This document shows positions 15,466 to 34,350 of a DNA stretch of 64,000 bases, piece after piece. A model generated the notes under the pieces. That model worked only from the letters and a program-made list of their open reading frames with translations, made no database searches and was not told where the DNA came from. Position 1 is the stretch's first letter, and each line of letters starts with the position of its first letter. Origin of the DNA: Dirofilaria immitis (lineage: Eukaryota > Nematoda > Chromadorea > Rhabditida > Onchocercidae); the NCBI GenBank assembly GCA_024305405.1, contig JAKNDB010000107.1, forward strand, positions 4,138,501 to 4,202,500, read 5' to 3'. A program made the position numbers and the translations under genes.

Positions 15466-16531
15466 AGTGACACTTCCAACCGCTTTTCAACTTCATTCGA
15501 TTTTATCTTCGATCGAGTTAAGAAAGAGAGCGTCTTATCGATTAATATTGTTGTTGATGTTGCTATTGTTGTCATTGTTGTTGTTGTCAATTGTTATTTC
15601 AATCATTTCTCTCTGCTATTGTTTATGGTCAGTTCCTGAGTATTAACAATGATAACAATAGCAACAATAAACAACGGTAATTTGCACACAGATGCACACA
15701 TCAACTATATCGATTTGTAATATATCACAAATTCAAGTTAAGAAATCGTTAAAAAAGATAACTAGCTATTAAGCCTAATAGCAGTTCCCATAATCAATAA
15801 AGTATGGATTATTTTTAAACTTTCTTAATCGAGGGCATTACGGTTTAGCCTGAATTTAATGATATGTCTAATAATGATTATTTTAATTGGAATTAATAAT
15901 ATAACATTCATCTTCTTGTATTTATTTTTGTTGAATGAAAAACCATTATCGAGAATAACATATAATACTGCCATCAGGAATTACTTATAGCATTTCGAGA
16001 ATCTATTTGTTCATCTTAAATATTATTAAGCTACATCTTGTTATTTTTCCGTCATTGTAAATTGCTAAATAGAAAATTTATATCAAAAATAAAATGAAAT
16101 ATAGAGATATTATCTCGAATAAAGTCATCAAATAAGAAAACCTTAAGTATTTTAGTGGTCTTTTAGAGATCTTACAAAAACAAACAAATTTTTTCTAATA
16201 ATAGCAAAATATTAGATGTAAAGCGCATTATAACGTTGCGCTTTTTTGATTGATATGAGTAATGATTTCATTCCGCCAAAATTTCCAATTCAAATAATGA
16301 ATAAACATTATACACCTAAGTCAAATCTCTTCTTAGTACATGAATTCACAATATCAGGAAAAACTAGTCCTAATTTTGTCAGTAAAATTTCCAAGGAATT
16401 AAAATTTTCAAAAAGAGTTGATTTCAATGGTCAACAAAATCCATAAAGCACAGCTCAAGTCGATAAAATGTATGTATAATCAAGTTCCGAGAAGCAAAAG
16501 AAAAATTACAATATTTTCAATATTTCTGAAT

Positions 16532-23150
<6,619 letters not shown>

Positions 23151-23162
23151 ATTATGCAGGCA

Positions 23163-23165
23163 CTG
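23163..23165 (-). promoter_or_regulatory. Candidate trans-splice acceptor, mcm-3
   Basis: A minus-strand TTCTACAG ends 12 nt before the mcm-3 start codon. This short spacing supports the start at 23150 over longer upstream readings. Confidence 0.5.
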
Positions 23166-23827
23166 TAGAATATATCTATTCTGGAAAAAAATTTTTTCTT
23201 CAAACTTAACTTTTCGAAAGTTCCATTCGTTGTTCACATTTTCATTAATATCTATTTTAAGAGAGTTTCCTTACTTTTTGAATAAAGTTTACTTCCCGTT
23301 GAGCTATGTGAAACGAGAATTCATTTAAATATGTTTAGTCAACGATTTTTAAGTCAAAAATTTCAAACCGTTCCAAAATTCCGACAATTTTAAAATCATT
23401 TCATTTGATAATTAAATATATCCGTATGTTTAAATATTCATCAATGTCAAAGTCTAAATATTTGCAAAAATATTATACATCACAGATAACAAAATATTTG
23501 AATATTTGACATAACCTGAAATTCATAATTGATGGTATTCAAATATTAATTATAACTGAAACTATTATCAATTAGTATTTGAATACTTAAAGCAAGCCAG
23601 ATAAACATTGTTACAATACGATCAACAAGATACCGGATCATCTAGATTGCAACCGTTGTAATGTAACAAATTTAATATCGATAATCTTTTATTGACGCGC
23701 TCAAATTTGAATTTAAATTCCAGTATGAAACAATTGGATCTCGGCAAATTAAGTTTGACAAGCATTGTCAAATAGTGCCAATAATTGATTATGACCATAA
23801 TATCAGTTTTTAAATGGTGAAGTATTT

Positions 23828-24180
23828 TGATTGAATACAGATAATAAATTTATGATAATCATCAATTACTTTTAATAAGTATAAAAAAATCTCCCGAAAT
23901 ATTTCTGTAATTCTTATTCTAGTTATCTGCAACCTTTGGCTTTTGTTATATGCACAAAGATTTTTTTTTGGTTTAAGCAAGGAATTTACTTATTCGGATA
24001 AAACTCACTGTTCAATTCATCCTGGATAAAATTTTCCTATCGTAAAAAAATAATCTTTGTGCATATAAAAAGCCAAAGGTTGCGGATAACTAGAACAAGA
24101 ATTACAGAAATATTTCGGGAGATATATACTTATTAAAAGTAATTGATAATTATCATAAATTTATTATCTGTATTCAATCA
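23828..24180. repeat. Long inverted repeat (foldback / MITE-like)
   Basis: The left arm (23828-23965) and the reverse complement of the right arm (24048-24180) match almost base for base over about 135 bp, from TGATTGAATACAG inwards to TGCACAAAGATT. A loop of about 82 bp separates them. Differences are a few substitutions and small A/T indels. No transposase is present and no clear target-site duplication is visible. Confidence 0.88.
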
Positions 24181-25200
24181 TTGCCTGCATATTTTTACTC
24201 CTCAGGAATTTAAAAAATTTGATTTTTCTACTACAAAATAATTACATTTCTTTATTTTTGAGAATTTAAAATTCGACATTTAAATATTTCTATTCTCTAT
24301 TATTTAAACACATATTGAAAATTATGGGGCAAATTGAAGGAAGATATTTCAATTCGCTTACTGACTATTTCTCGATTTTTTTCGCTTTTCACCACTAAAA
24401 TTACGGAACGAAATTGACTGTCGTATCCGAATTGCTTAGTTGAAATAAAACAGAAAATCTATTATATGAATAATAGATTCAGAGTCTTTTTATTTTAATT
24501 TCAGTCATTAATTCCAGTAAACTTAAATATCCATATTAAATTTTATCGAAAAATCTTAAAAGCAAGAAAACCGCAAACAAAAATTGCAATCACTTTACCA
24601 GAAAATCAGAATTTGAAAGAAATCGGAAAGATAAACCGATGTAGGATGATACTTCGACACAACGCTCCCAGTAGCTAGAACACAACGCTCCCAGTTGCCG
24701 CATTATTTCTCCAGCCTACCAAGAATCCGTTGGTGTTAATTTTGTGGTGGGTGCCGGGTGTCCTGATTGGATGGGAGTGGTAAGAGCTGCGTCAAATCTG
24801 ATTGCTTTTCGGGAATGATTATTCGGGATAACATATAGGTGATCACTGGTCAGCTCTGAAACGAGGGACCAAGTCGCCTATAAATTATATGATTTTTTTG
24901 TAAGCCTGAGAAAACTTTCAGAAAGAAATAATTTGACCATAATATGATGAATCAAGAAATTGAGACAATAAGTAATGTCGTATGGTTTCACTTTTTCTGG
25001 AATTTGTATTGAAGAAGAGTTCAGTCATAAAACGCCAGTTAAACTGATATATAACTATCGAATTCGAAATTGTCTAATTCTTATGTCCATAAGTTTTTAT
25101 CATAATTCGAAATTATACGATTGTAATATCGTTGATAAATTTACGAGATATTGCCAAATTAATAAAACAAAGTTGCTAGCATAATGCATCGAATATTTTC

Positions 25201-25202
25201 AG
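25201..25202 (+). promoter_or_regulatory. Candidate trans-splice acceptor, rps-8
   Basis: TATTTTCAG ends at 25202, 20 nt before the rps-8 ATG. Confidence 0.5.
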
Positions 25203-25222
25203 GATCTTCGAGTTGATTAGTA

Positions 25223-26955
25223 ATGGGTATATCACGTGATAATTGGCATAAGCGACGTGCTACTGGTGGAAAGAGATGTCCACCACATAAAAAGGAAGTT
25301 CGAGCTGGGGCGTCCAGCGTCGAATACAAAAGTGAATTAATTAACCTTTTGCCTTTTTTTTGTAAAGGAAGTAAGCATTTTCGGCAGCTGTAATAAGAAT
25401 TTATTTTAATTTCCTCTTTATATTCCGGATATTTTTGTTTTTTTTTGCAAAAATATTGCGAGATTTATAGAAAAAGTCACAGAGATTGATGGATTTGCTT
25501 GTGTATAATGACCAAAGGACAATTTAAGTATGTGATAAGAGTGAACCTTACATCCTGAGAAATGTTGTAAAATGTAAAGCTGAACTTAGAACTCGTATTC
25601 TAAAAGATCAAGGAACAGCCAGAAATAATAATAATTCTTTATTCGGTAATAAATATATTTGCTCTCTAAGAGTTGTATCTTGCAGATTGGCGCAAAGAGA
25701 ATCCATCTTGTTCGTTGCCGTGGCGGAAATATCAAGCACCGTGCACTAAGACTGGATTTTGGCACGTTCTCATGGGGATCGGAAGGTTTCTTTGCATGAT
25801 ATTTATTTTTGTGTTTTCTTTTAGATGTCGATTTACAAGAGCTAGTTGGAAGCATATAACGTATAAGATATTTGCCAATCGATAAGGTGATTCTTGTTCA
25901 GAAATATCTTCTATAGATAAATAAACGGCGAGTATGAAATATGTATTGAGGAAATGTTTAGCTGTAATAGTTTATTTCATAATGGTTAATTCCGATTACA
26001 GGTTGTACACGAAAAACACGTATTGTGGATACCGTCTATAATGCATCTAATAACGAATTGGTCCGCACTAAAACATTAGTGAAAAATTCGATAATTACTG
26101 TTGATGCCGTTCCATTCCGTCAGTGGTATGAAGCACACTATGCTGTTCCGCTGGCACGTAAAAAGGTGCGAAACTAACGGATGAGGAAGGAGCACGGATT
26201 AATAAGAGGCGTTCAAAAAATGCGCAAGCAAAATATACAGAACGACAAAAATTTGCTGAAGTTGAGCCACATCTTATCGAGCAGTTCCAAAGCGGTCGAT
26301 TGCTGGGTTTGTCTTTTTCGTCCTTCGTTTTGAAACTAAAGTTTGGAAATAATCAAAAGTAAGTGATGCAGAAAAGAGGAAGAAACGTAAATAAGAAAAT
26401 CATTTATTCTTCCCCAGGACTAGGTTTGTAATTCAAATCGTATGAGTTTGAATGGATACAGTATATGGCTGTTCTCGTTTTATATTAATAGATCTCAAGC
26501 TATAGTTCGCGAATAGATAAATAATTAGGTGCTTAAGAATTATGAGATATTTTTCCAATTTAATTGGTAATAGTAGTAAACTGCGACAATATAATTTACG
26601 GACAAAACCTTGCAAGTTCAGTTTCTAACTGATGATCTCCCAATGTTGTCAAACGAGAACAGAGTCACAGTGTAGGCCGTTGTCTGTCTCTGTGCTAAGT
26701 ATCTCGGAAATCATATCAGCCTTCAAATGCAGGTCGTTCTTCACGTTCTGCTGGATGATCTCACCTGAGCGCTAGAACAAATCTTCACCTTAAAGAATGT
26801 TTAATTTATCTTCATCAATCTGTTTTTATACTTGAATTTTTTCAGCTTGTATCAGCTCTCGTCCGGGTCAGGTTGGCCGAGCTGATGGTTATATATTGGA
26901 AGGTAAAGAACTTGAATTCTATCTGCGTAAAATTCGAGCTAAGAAAGCAAAGTAG
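25223..26955 (+). CDS. rps-8: 40S ribosomal protein S8 (eS8)
   Basis: Structural protein of the small cytosolic ribosomal subunit that binds 18S rRNA. Exons 25223-25331, 25686-25785, 26002-26306 and 26846-26955. The N-terminus [18 protein letters not shown], the middle [15 protein letters not shown], then [38 protein letters not shown] and the C-terminus [15 protein letters not shown] are diagnostic for eS8. Two frame breaks are visible: two bases short at 25289-25295 (the HKKRK segment), and one G short at 26166-26167 (the KKGAKL segment). With both restored the length is 208 residues, the same as the human protein, which favours sequence error over decay. AATAAA at 27091-27096 is a possible poly(A) signal. 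A retrocopy is unlikely because three introns are present. Confidence 0.95.
26623..26777 (+). ncRNA. Possible intronic snoRNA in rps-8
   Basis: In the last rps-8 intron, a block of about 150 bp is much less A/T-rich than the rest. It contains TGATGA (26630-26635, box C-like) and CTGA (26765-26768, box D-like), flanked by TTCTA and its complement TAGAA. An internal GGATGAT may be a C' box. Rps8 introns host box C/D snoRNAs in vertebrates (established). The spacing is long for a C/D RNA and no guide sequence was identified. Confidence 0.25.
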
Positions 26956-29490
26956 AGAATATTTTATTTGCTCGATAAGCAATGATAATTGTTTGTTATG
27001 TTTTTCTGGTTGGGTATAAAAGTTTTTTTGTTATTACAGATAAACTTATGATTCCATCCCTCTTATTAACAGTTATAAAACTGCATAAAGAATAAACAAG
27101 AAGATCGAGCAAGCGCTAGAAACAATCATAGATGGCACTCATATGATTTCTTGATATTGTATCGAATCATATGCTATCCAAAACAATCATAGTTTTTTTT
27201 GTTTCCAACTTTCAGTCTCCACAAATAGGACATTCAAAAAGTACTATTTTGATGCTACTAGGCATCTCATTCTTTGCATACGATTTTCAAAATATAATTC
27301 GATAATTTGATTTTTAGTATAAAGTTTGCCAATGCTTTATTTAATGAAACAATGTACGATAAGTGATAGATGATTGGCCTGCAACGAATCATGACATAAT
27401 TGTTGTTGGCAGTAAGTATATCTAGTTCATGCCACGTATCACGGTTTTGCAACACCGTCTGTGTCTCGTATATGAGTAAACTTTATTTTTGTAAGTAGAA
27501 AAGAACCAAAAAAATTTCCAGTATGAGAAAATGAATAATCGCTTCTTTTTACATCATTTTTACGATTAGCATATACAAAATTTTCTCTAAAGTACTTCAT
27601 AAGTATCAAAGATAAGTAAACGGAACGAATAATTAATGCTTATTTAATAATAATTGGTATTTATCCTTTAATTTGTTTAAATAACAGAGTTTTTTAAAAA
27701 GATTGAAGTTTTTCCCTCTAAACGGTTGTTACAATAATGAGCAATAAAATATTCTTTCTTTTTTCTCTTTTTAATTATGTAAAATTTGAGAAATCTTAAT
27801 TATTAATCAGAAATTTCGCAACCTTTTTTTCTTTTTTGTTTTCATGAACCAATATATATATATATACTTTTATCAATAGAGAAACAAATTTATTCCGCCG
27901 ATTTTTCTTTTTTTTTGTTCACATTTTTATATTTTATTTTTGTTTTTCTAACTTTCAACAGTTTTTCTTTTTTTGCCGTTGAAAATTTATTGTCGCTGAT
28001 ATGAATTACATAGATCGATGATGAAATGTAAAATGAGCAGTAAAACGAAGGTAAAGTGTTGAAAACGGTAATGATTGACTTGTTTGATAAAACTGGTTTA
28101 GTTTTAAAAGTTGATTCTATTCTAAACAAAATGATTATTTCTTTTTATTAATCCTTTTTGCTACGCTGATCCGATGTATTACGACACTATATCTACAATA
28201 GGACATGATACAGTGACATGATACAATACGCTGCAATACAGTATACGACACGATACATTACTAATATAATATCTCATAAGATAATATGATATAGTATGAA
28301 ATAAGCAGTAGCCGTTAGGAATGATGTTAACAATTAAAATTTGAATGATCATATAATCAATTTATATATAATTATTCTCTAATATATATTGATACTATTT
28401 GTTAATAAATTCTTTTAATAAGATAAATTTTTTATTTTTATATTTAATAATTTAAATCTTAGTTTCTTGTGGATAGAAATAAACGTTTTTTTGGGTAATT
28501 TTGATTAATAGAAGAAATATGCTTAATGATTTGTATAATTAAATTTTTAAGTTGTAAAATTATATATTATTCGATAAAATATTTTATTTTTAATAATTGG
28601 TCAAAATTTCATTGCAAAAGAAAAGAAATTTATTTTCTAATAGAAATTTTAACGATTAACTTTGTCTTTCTTTCAATAATAAATGAATGAATGAATGAAA
28701 TTTGTCTTTTTAATTTCGCTTCTTATTCTTTGATATAAGAAAAAATATTTATTTTGGAAGCGATTATTATTATTATTTTACATCGATAATATTATTGCTT
28801 GCTAATTAAAATTAATTAGTTCAAGCAAATAATAATCTCAAGCCGAAGCGCTGAAATTAAATAACTTTATTTAACAGCTGATCGTACAAAAATCTTCGCC
28901 TAACTAAGATCGTTGTAAAAGCTTACATTGATATTAATATTCAAGATTGTTAAGTTTATTTAGATTTAATAGAATTAAAATTTTTTTAATGTCCATCAAT
29001 TGTTAGTCACTCGCCGATCATTAGTTATTCAAATCATTAAACAAATGAGTGAAAACTATGATGATTAATCACTGCATATGAAAATATAACAAAATATTAA
29101 CATAAAATGCAATTGAACTGAACTGGACCGCTTTGATAGTTGATATTAAATAATATTCATTTAAACAAATAATAATGGAAATTTTAATCAATAAAATTTA
29201 AAATTATTTACTCCAAAGAAAATTTATTATTAATTATGCAATAAATTATTTCATTATAAAATTTAAAAAGATAAATTTTATAAGAAATGCAAGCAAAGGT
29301 AGTGAGAATAATCTTCAGAAAAATGAAATTAATAAAAAAATTTGTATTTTTGCAAAATTTATTTCTTAAATTTTAATAACGCTGAAATAAACGAATAACT
29401 GATAAATAAGATAAATTTCATGGACTGATAATAATATCGGTAAAGCAGTATGAATAAAATAATTTTAAGATATTATTGTCAATACAAGAA
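26956..29490. other. Intergenic between convergent rps-8 and collagen
   Basis: A/T-rich DNA with the likely rps-8 3' UTR at the left (AATAAA at 27091). A short patch near 28185-28265 has repeated GATACA/GACA-like words. Open frames on the minus strand (27267-27455 and 27890-28129) are Lys/Ile/Ser-rich without recognisable domains. No gene is supported. Confidence 0.55.
27091..27096 (+). promoter_or_regulatory. Candidate rps-8 poly(A) signal
   Basis: AATAAA lies 136 nt after the rps-8 stop codon. Confidence 0.45.
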
Positions 29491-32043
29491 TCATGTAACA
29501 GTAGTACGTCGAGGTGGACATGCGCAATAGGATGCATCACTTCCTGGTGGTCCTGGCGGACCAATTGGACCAGCGAAACCTGAAGGACCAATTAGTCCTT
29601 GCTCACCTGGTGGTCCAGGCGGTCCTTGTTGCCCGCTGAAACCTTGATTTCCATCATTTCCGTCCGGTCCTGGGAATCCGGGTGGTCCAAGCGATCCTTT
29701 GGGTCCTGGTGGTCCTGGTTCTCCTTTAGAACCTCGTATGCCACTTCGTCCTACTGGCCCCGGCGCACCATTTTTGCCATTTGCACCAGCTTCACCTGAA
29801 ATACAATATTGATCAATGATTTGGAATATTATTCTTACTCAGTTATTACTAAATTCCATCCTTAATTATTTTGATGCAGACAAATTAAGAAAACCTGTTT
29901 ACCTGTTGGTCCGGGACTACCAGGTTGACCTTCAAATCCAGGTTCGCCCTGATATCCGAGTGGCCCTTGTGGGCCATTTTCTCCAGCTTCGCCAGGAGGA
30001 CCTGGTTGACCTAAAAGTTGATATATTATATAGTATATATAAATATATATATTTCAAAAATGTTTCATTCAAATAATCAAAATAATAGTTGCTGCAAAAT
30101 TAATATTTGATAAATAAAGAAGCATGAATACCTGGGAAACCTGGTGGACCACGTGGACAAATGCGACAATTACCCTGGATGTCGATGTTTACCGCTGGAT
30201 AATTACCAGGTAATCCAGGGGGTCCTGGTGGTCCAGGTTCACCTGGCATACCATCCATTCCTGGTTCACCTGGTGGACCAGCTGGACCTGGTGGACATGA
30301 TGCTGTCGCTTCACAACCTAAAATTCCCAAAGATAATATATTTAAAATAAATGATATTCTTACGCTGAAAATTTTCATTTAAAAATATAAATTTTATGGC
30401 AAAAATCGTTAAACATATCGGCATTTGACTAATTTGAAAACGAAAAATTTTATAAGTTATCATATATAATTTGTATAATCTCACAGTTTTACCCTTATCT
30501 TCATAAAACATTGAAATCTTAGATATTTAAATTTTAAAAGAAACAATATTTTTAAATAAAAAAACAATTTACGGCATTGTCCTGGAAATGCTAGATCACG
30601 TTTCTCTCGATACATGGCAAATGATAAAAGGTCAAGTGCAATACCTTGACCCCTTTTTGGATATAAATTTTATCTTGTATTCCACGAAATTCTTCCATAT
30701 CCTAAATAATTAAATTTATCAAATTTGATAATTGATATCACCGATAATTTTGCATTCTTATTTATGTTGGCAAATATGTAAATGTAATAAATCGCTTTGT
30801 TTAATTAACTGCCTACTGAAATTAAATATTAATGGAATTTTATATTTTATTAACGTTTATCGTTGTTTTTGTTCTTTTTGTACTATCACGCATTACACGT
30901 GCTCATTAATGTAAAATAATGAAAGCTTTTGACGTAAAATAATGAAAGTTTTTTCTTTCTTTAATCATTCAATAATTAATTGAAATATTATTAGAATGGA
31001 TTTTTATACTTGCTTGTTAAATCTCAATTTATTATTAATTTGATTGACTTTGATAATTTATTCTAAATTGCTCCGATTTGACTAACATTTTTCAAAATTC
31101 ATTTTTTTGCTTTATCATTATTAAATGTGTGGATTTTTAACGTATCAGTATCATTATATGGTATAAGTATTACAAATTCAGATTATTAAAGCGGCAAAAA
31201 TGATTCGCATTTCATTCATGTTTCTCGATAATCAGTTGTTGAATTTTTTGTTCTAAATTTTTGATGGCAAACATTTTTATGAGTTATTTTAAAATGCAAA
31301 ATTATTGCCAATAAAATAATCCTAATATTTTTCGTACGAATCTGTTTCAAAAAAAAGCTCCAATGGATGAACAATTAATTTTCTGATGAATTTCTCATAT
31401 CCCAATATTTTTAATCAAAAAATGTAAATATAAATTATTCGGAAAAGAAAGAAAATCTCTAAAATTTCCCATTAAACAAAATTAAAAAATGGAAAAATTG
31501 GGAAATGAATTCTTTTAAATTTTGTTAGTGAATGAATTTTGATTGATTAAGTACTACTGATGGCAATGATAATTAGATAATTTCACGTGTAATTTTCAAA
31601 CAATATATACGTAAAATTCATATGCATTGTAAATACATAATCAAATCTTTGATATATAATTTCTATTATTCATTTCCTGACTTATCACTATCCTTTTTTA
31701 TTAATTTCTATCAAATTTTGTAATTTTCTCTTATATAATATTTTAAAATATCTAAAAGCTGTAGCAAATATTTAGTTGAAATTATTTAATATCTTTTTTT
31801 TGCAGTATTTTAGAAAAGAATTTAAAGTATTTGTGTGACATTTTAAAATATTTAAATACCGTAATATCACATCGAATTTTTGATATTTATTTTAAAATAT
31901 TTAAACGTCGTAATATATACCAATTCGAGATCGTTTCGAATTTCCGAGATCTTATTATACAATCTAGGAAGGAACGTAAGGCATGCTATCAACGAGCATA
32001 TGCTTAGTCCTGTTGCAGTATAAGCTGCCAAATATGCCGACAT
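29491..32043 (-). CDS. Nematode cuticle collagen
   Basis: Secreted structural protein of the exoskeleton, made by the hypodermis. Exons 31921-32043, 30573-30701, 30132-30317, 29903-30010, 29491-29795; 283 residues once one missing base at the T-run 30654-30658 is allowed for. The N-terminus [19 protein letters not shown] is a hydrophobic signal-anchor, followed by [19 protein letters not shown] (cuticle collagen N-terminal domain). REKR (about 73-76) is a subtilisin-type processing site. A QCRCEATASC cysteine cluster precedes the first Gly-X-Y block. A short non-collagen spacer with GNCRICPRG separates it from the long Gly-X-Y region, and the tail has a YCACPP cysteine pair. This arrangement and length match the col gene family. 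The exact subfamily is not assigned. The start follows a TTTCAG acceptor by 9 nt. Confidence 0.93.
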
Positions 32044-32053
32044 ATTTGCCAGC

Positions 32054-32056
32054 CTG
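32054..32056 (-). promoter_or_regulatory. Candidate trans-splice acceptor, collagen
   Basis: A minus-strand AATTTCAG ends 10 nt before the collagen ATG (32043). Confidence 0.5.
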
Positions 32057-34323
32057 AAATTAAAATGTAATATCGAATTATATTAATAATTTATATAAAA
32101 ATGCACTATAATAAAGCATTTTTTATTAAAAATATTCATATTAAAAGAAATCAATTTCAAAAAGTTATAACAACAAAAAAATCAAAAATTGAAATTGAAA
32201 TGAAGCAGTTTAATCTAATTATTGCAGAAATATTTTTAAGAAAAAAAATTTTGTTTTGACATTTTAGTTAGACAGGTAAGTAAGGTAATATTATCATTAT
32301 TGTAAATTGAGACAAATACTAGATAATCAGTAATGAATTGAAATGATTGTGTAATCAGTACATGACACATTGAAAGGTCAAAGATAACAGAAAAGAATGA
32401 AAAGAAATTATCTTATTATTGTGTTTTTGTTTTATAATGAATTATTGGCATTTTTATTTTGAAGAAGAAAATTAAAAAAAAAAGAAAAGAATTCGTATCA
32501 TTATGAACATACATGAAATATCAATTTTAAAATTTATAAGTTATTTCGAAACAATTTCTTTTAAATAAAATTCGGTTCAATGATTTGCTTCCTTTCATTC
32601 TTTCCACTTTTCTTTTTCAGAATTTGTTTTGTGCTAGAAAAATAAAATTTTATACAAAAAAAAATAAAAAAAAACATTACGATAAAATAGTGGCTGTATT
32701 GAAGAGAAAATTAACGTAAAATTCTGATTTCATAAAATAGATGGAATATTTTGGGATGGAATGTTTTTGGTAAAAAAAAGAGAAAAAAATTGTTCCAAGT
32801 GAAAAAAAAGAATTTTTAAAATGTTTTGTAAATACTTGTTTACGTTATCGTTATCTTCTACAAATTTTAATATCATTTTTTTCTAAACTTTTCGCCTCTC
32901 TAAAACTACAATTTTCTGAAAAATTTCATTTTTTTCCAAAATTTATTATTTCAATCTTTAATTTCAACTCAAACAAATGCCCATTTATTCAATTATAATT
33001 CTAAATTTGGAAAATAAACAAATTATAAGCAATTACTTTAATAATATCGAATAGTTAATTAAAATTAAAATTAATAGGATGGGGAAAAAGTATGCAAATA
33101 TATGCTAACATTTTATTTTTTTGCAATTTTAAATGGTTTTCTTTTTTGAAATAAAATTCGTTATTAACTCAAAACTTAATTTAATAAAATTATTTATTAT
33201 TATATGAATAAAAATACTTCATATTTAGTTTGATTCATAAATTTATTGAAATAAATTATTTATCATTGATCATTAGACGTTAAATTAAGAAATAATTGTA
33301 TATTTTACACGGAAAATAAATGAACTTTATGAATGTGATAAATGAATGATATAAATATAACGATTTTGAGTTCATCAGTATTTGATTAATTTAAGCAAAA
33401 ATATGAAAGACATAGAATGTAAGAAAAATTCAATCAAATAATGAAAACTTAATAGTTTGTATTCATTTTGTTGGTAAAAAAGAAAGGTAAATAAGGTTGA
33501 AAAATAAGCCTATTTCAGTTATTATAATAAGATTATAGTGTATCAATTGTGAAAACATGAAAACATAAATGATAAGTTGATCAAAACGTAAAGTCATATA
33601 TTATCAATAAAATAAGGGAAAATTAAGCTGTGCGGGATATAATATAAATATAAATGATATAGATTTTATGTGATATCATTCATTTCAGAAATTTTACGGC
33701 AAAAATAGAAAATAAAATGTCGTATAAAATTATTACTTAAATTATATGAGAAACAAATATTGATAATATATGTCGACAAAAATTCTATGTAAAAGTAAAA
33801 ATAAAATTTCGTATAATATAATTACATAGATTGCGTGATAAGTAAATATTTAAATATCTATTAAATTATATTAAAGTAATTTCATTGAGCAGAAAAGAAA
33901 ATAATAATAGTAATAATAATAATTTCATCTGAATAGATAGAAATAAATTTCTTATCATTATATTTATAGAATTTTGAAAAAAATTAAAATTCTTATCCGT
34001 CAAATTAAATTAAAAATCAATTTTTCATGCGTTACTATTAAATTGGCCAAAATTAATTTCCAAAATTATTTAATTTAATTAAAGAAAAAAAAACGAAAGA
34101 TACGTATTTATTTTTATGAATGCAAGTAATATGACAAAAGCAATGAATAATCTTTCGTTTTTTTCAAAAAGAAAAAAATATAAAATTTAAAAAAATTAAT
34201 TAAAATCGATGCTTTGGATTAATTTAAGATAGTATATCTCTCTTAAATATTAATTAAAAGTTTGATTAAATTCTCTTTGCAATCATTAAAGCAATAAAAG
34301 TAAATGAAAATATTTTCACATGG

Positions 34324-34350
34324 GCTGTCGTATATCCTCTATATGACAGC
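34324..34350. repeat. Short imperfect hairpin
   Basis: GCTGTCGTATAT and CTATATGACAGC form 12-base arms with two mismatches around a three-base loop. It is the only G/C-containing palindrome I noticed in this A/T-rich stretch. Its role is unknown. Confidence 0.45.

Larger units (their letters stand above)
11923..16531. other. Intergenic, A/T-rich with simple repeats
   Basis: No gene is supported in this 4.6 kb. It contains AAC/AAT microsatellite-like DNA (about 13263-13370), a polypurine tract (about 15395-15465) and an imperfect TTG tract (about 15539-15595). A 66-codon frame at 16246-16446 (+) has no recognisable domain or splice context. Confidence 0.6.
23151..25222. promoter_or_regulatory. 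Divergent upstream region of mcm-3 and rps-8
   Basis: The two genes are head to head, 2.07 kb apart. The mcm-3-proximal part is plain A/T-rich DNA. The middle holds a foldback element (23828-24180). The part nearer rps-8 (about 24620-24890) is clearly less A/T-rich and contains a duplicated ACACAACGCTCCCAGT (24657-24672 and 24680-24695, period 23) and ATTGG/GTTGG elements, which suits a promoter of a housekeeping gene. No coding frame is supported. Confidence 0.45.

Noticed and set aside
15311..15590. Two overlapping minus-strand frames rich in Ser, Leu and Phe
   Set aside because: They are translations of the polypurine tract and neighbouring simple repeats.
16246..16446. 66-codon plus-strand frame next to the mcm-3 3' end
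   Set aside because: No recognisable domain, no splice or leader context; likely chance or mcm-3 3' UTR.
27890..28129. Minus-strand frame with a Lys-rich C-terminus
   Set aside because: Lys and Ile dominance is expected from this A/T-rich DNA; no family recognised.
29599..30350. Plus-strand frames rich in Trp, Ser or Val/Asp
   Set aside because: They are antisense readings of the collagen Gly-X-Y exons.
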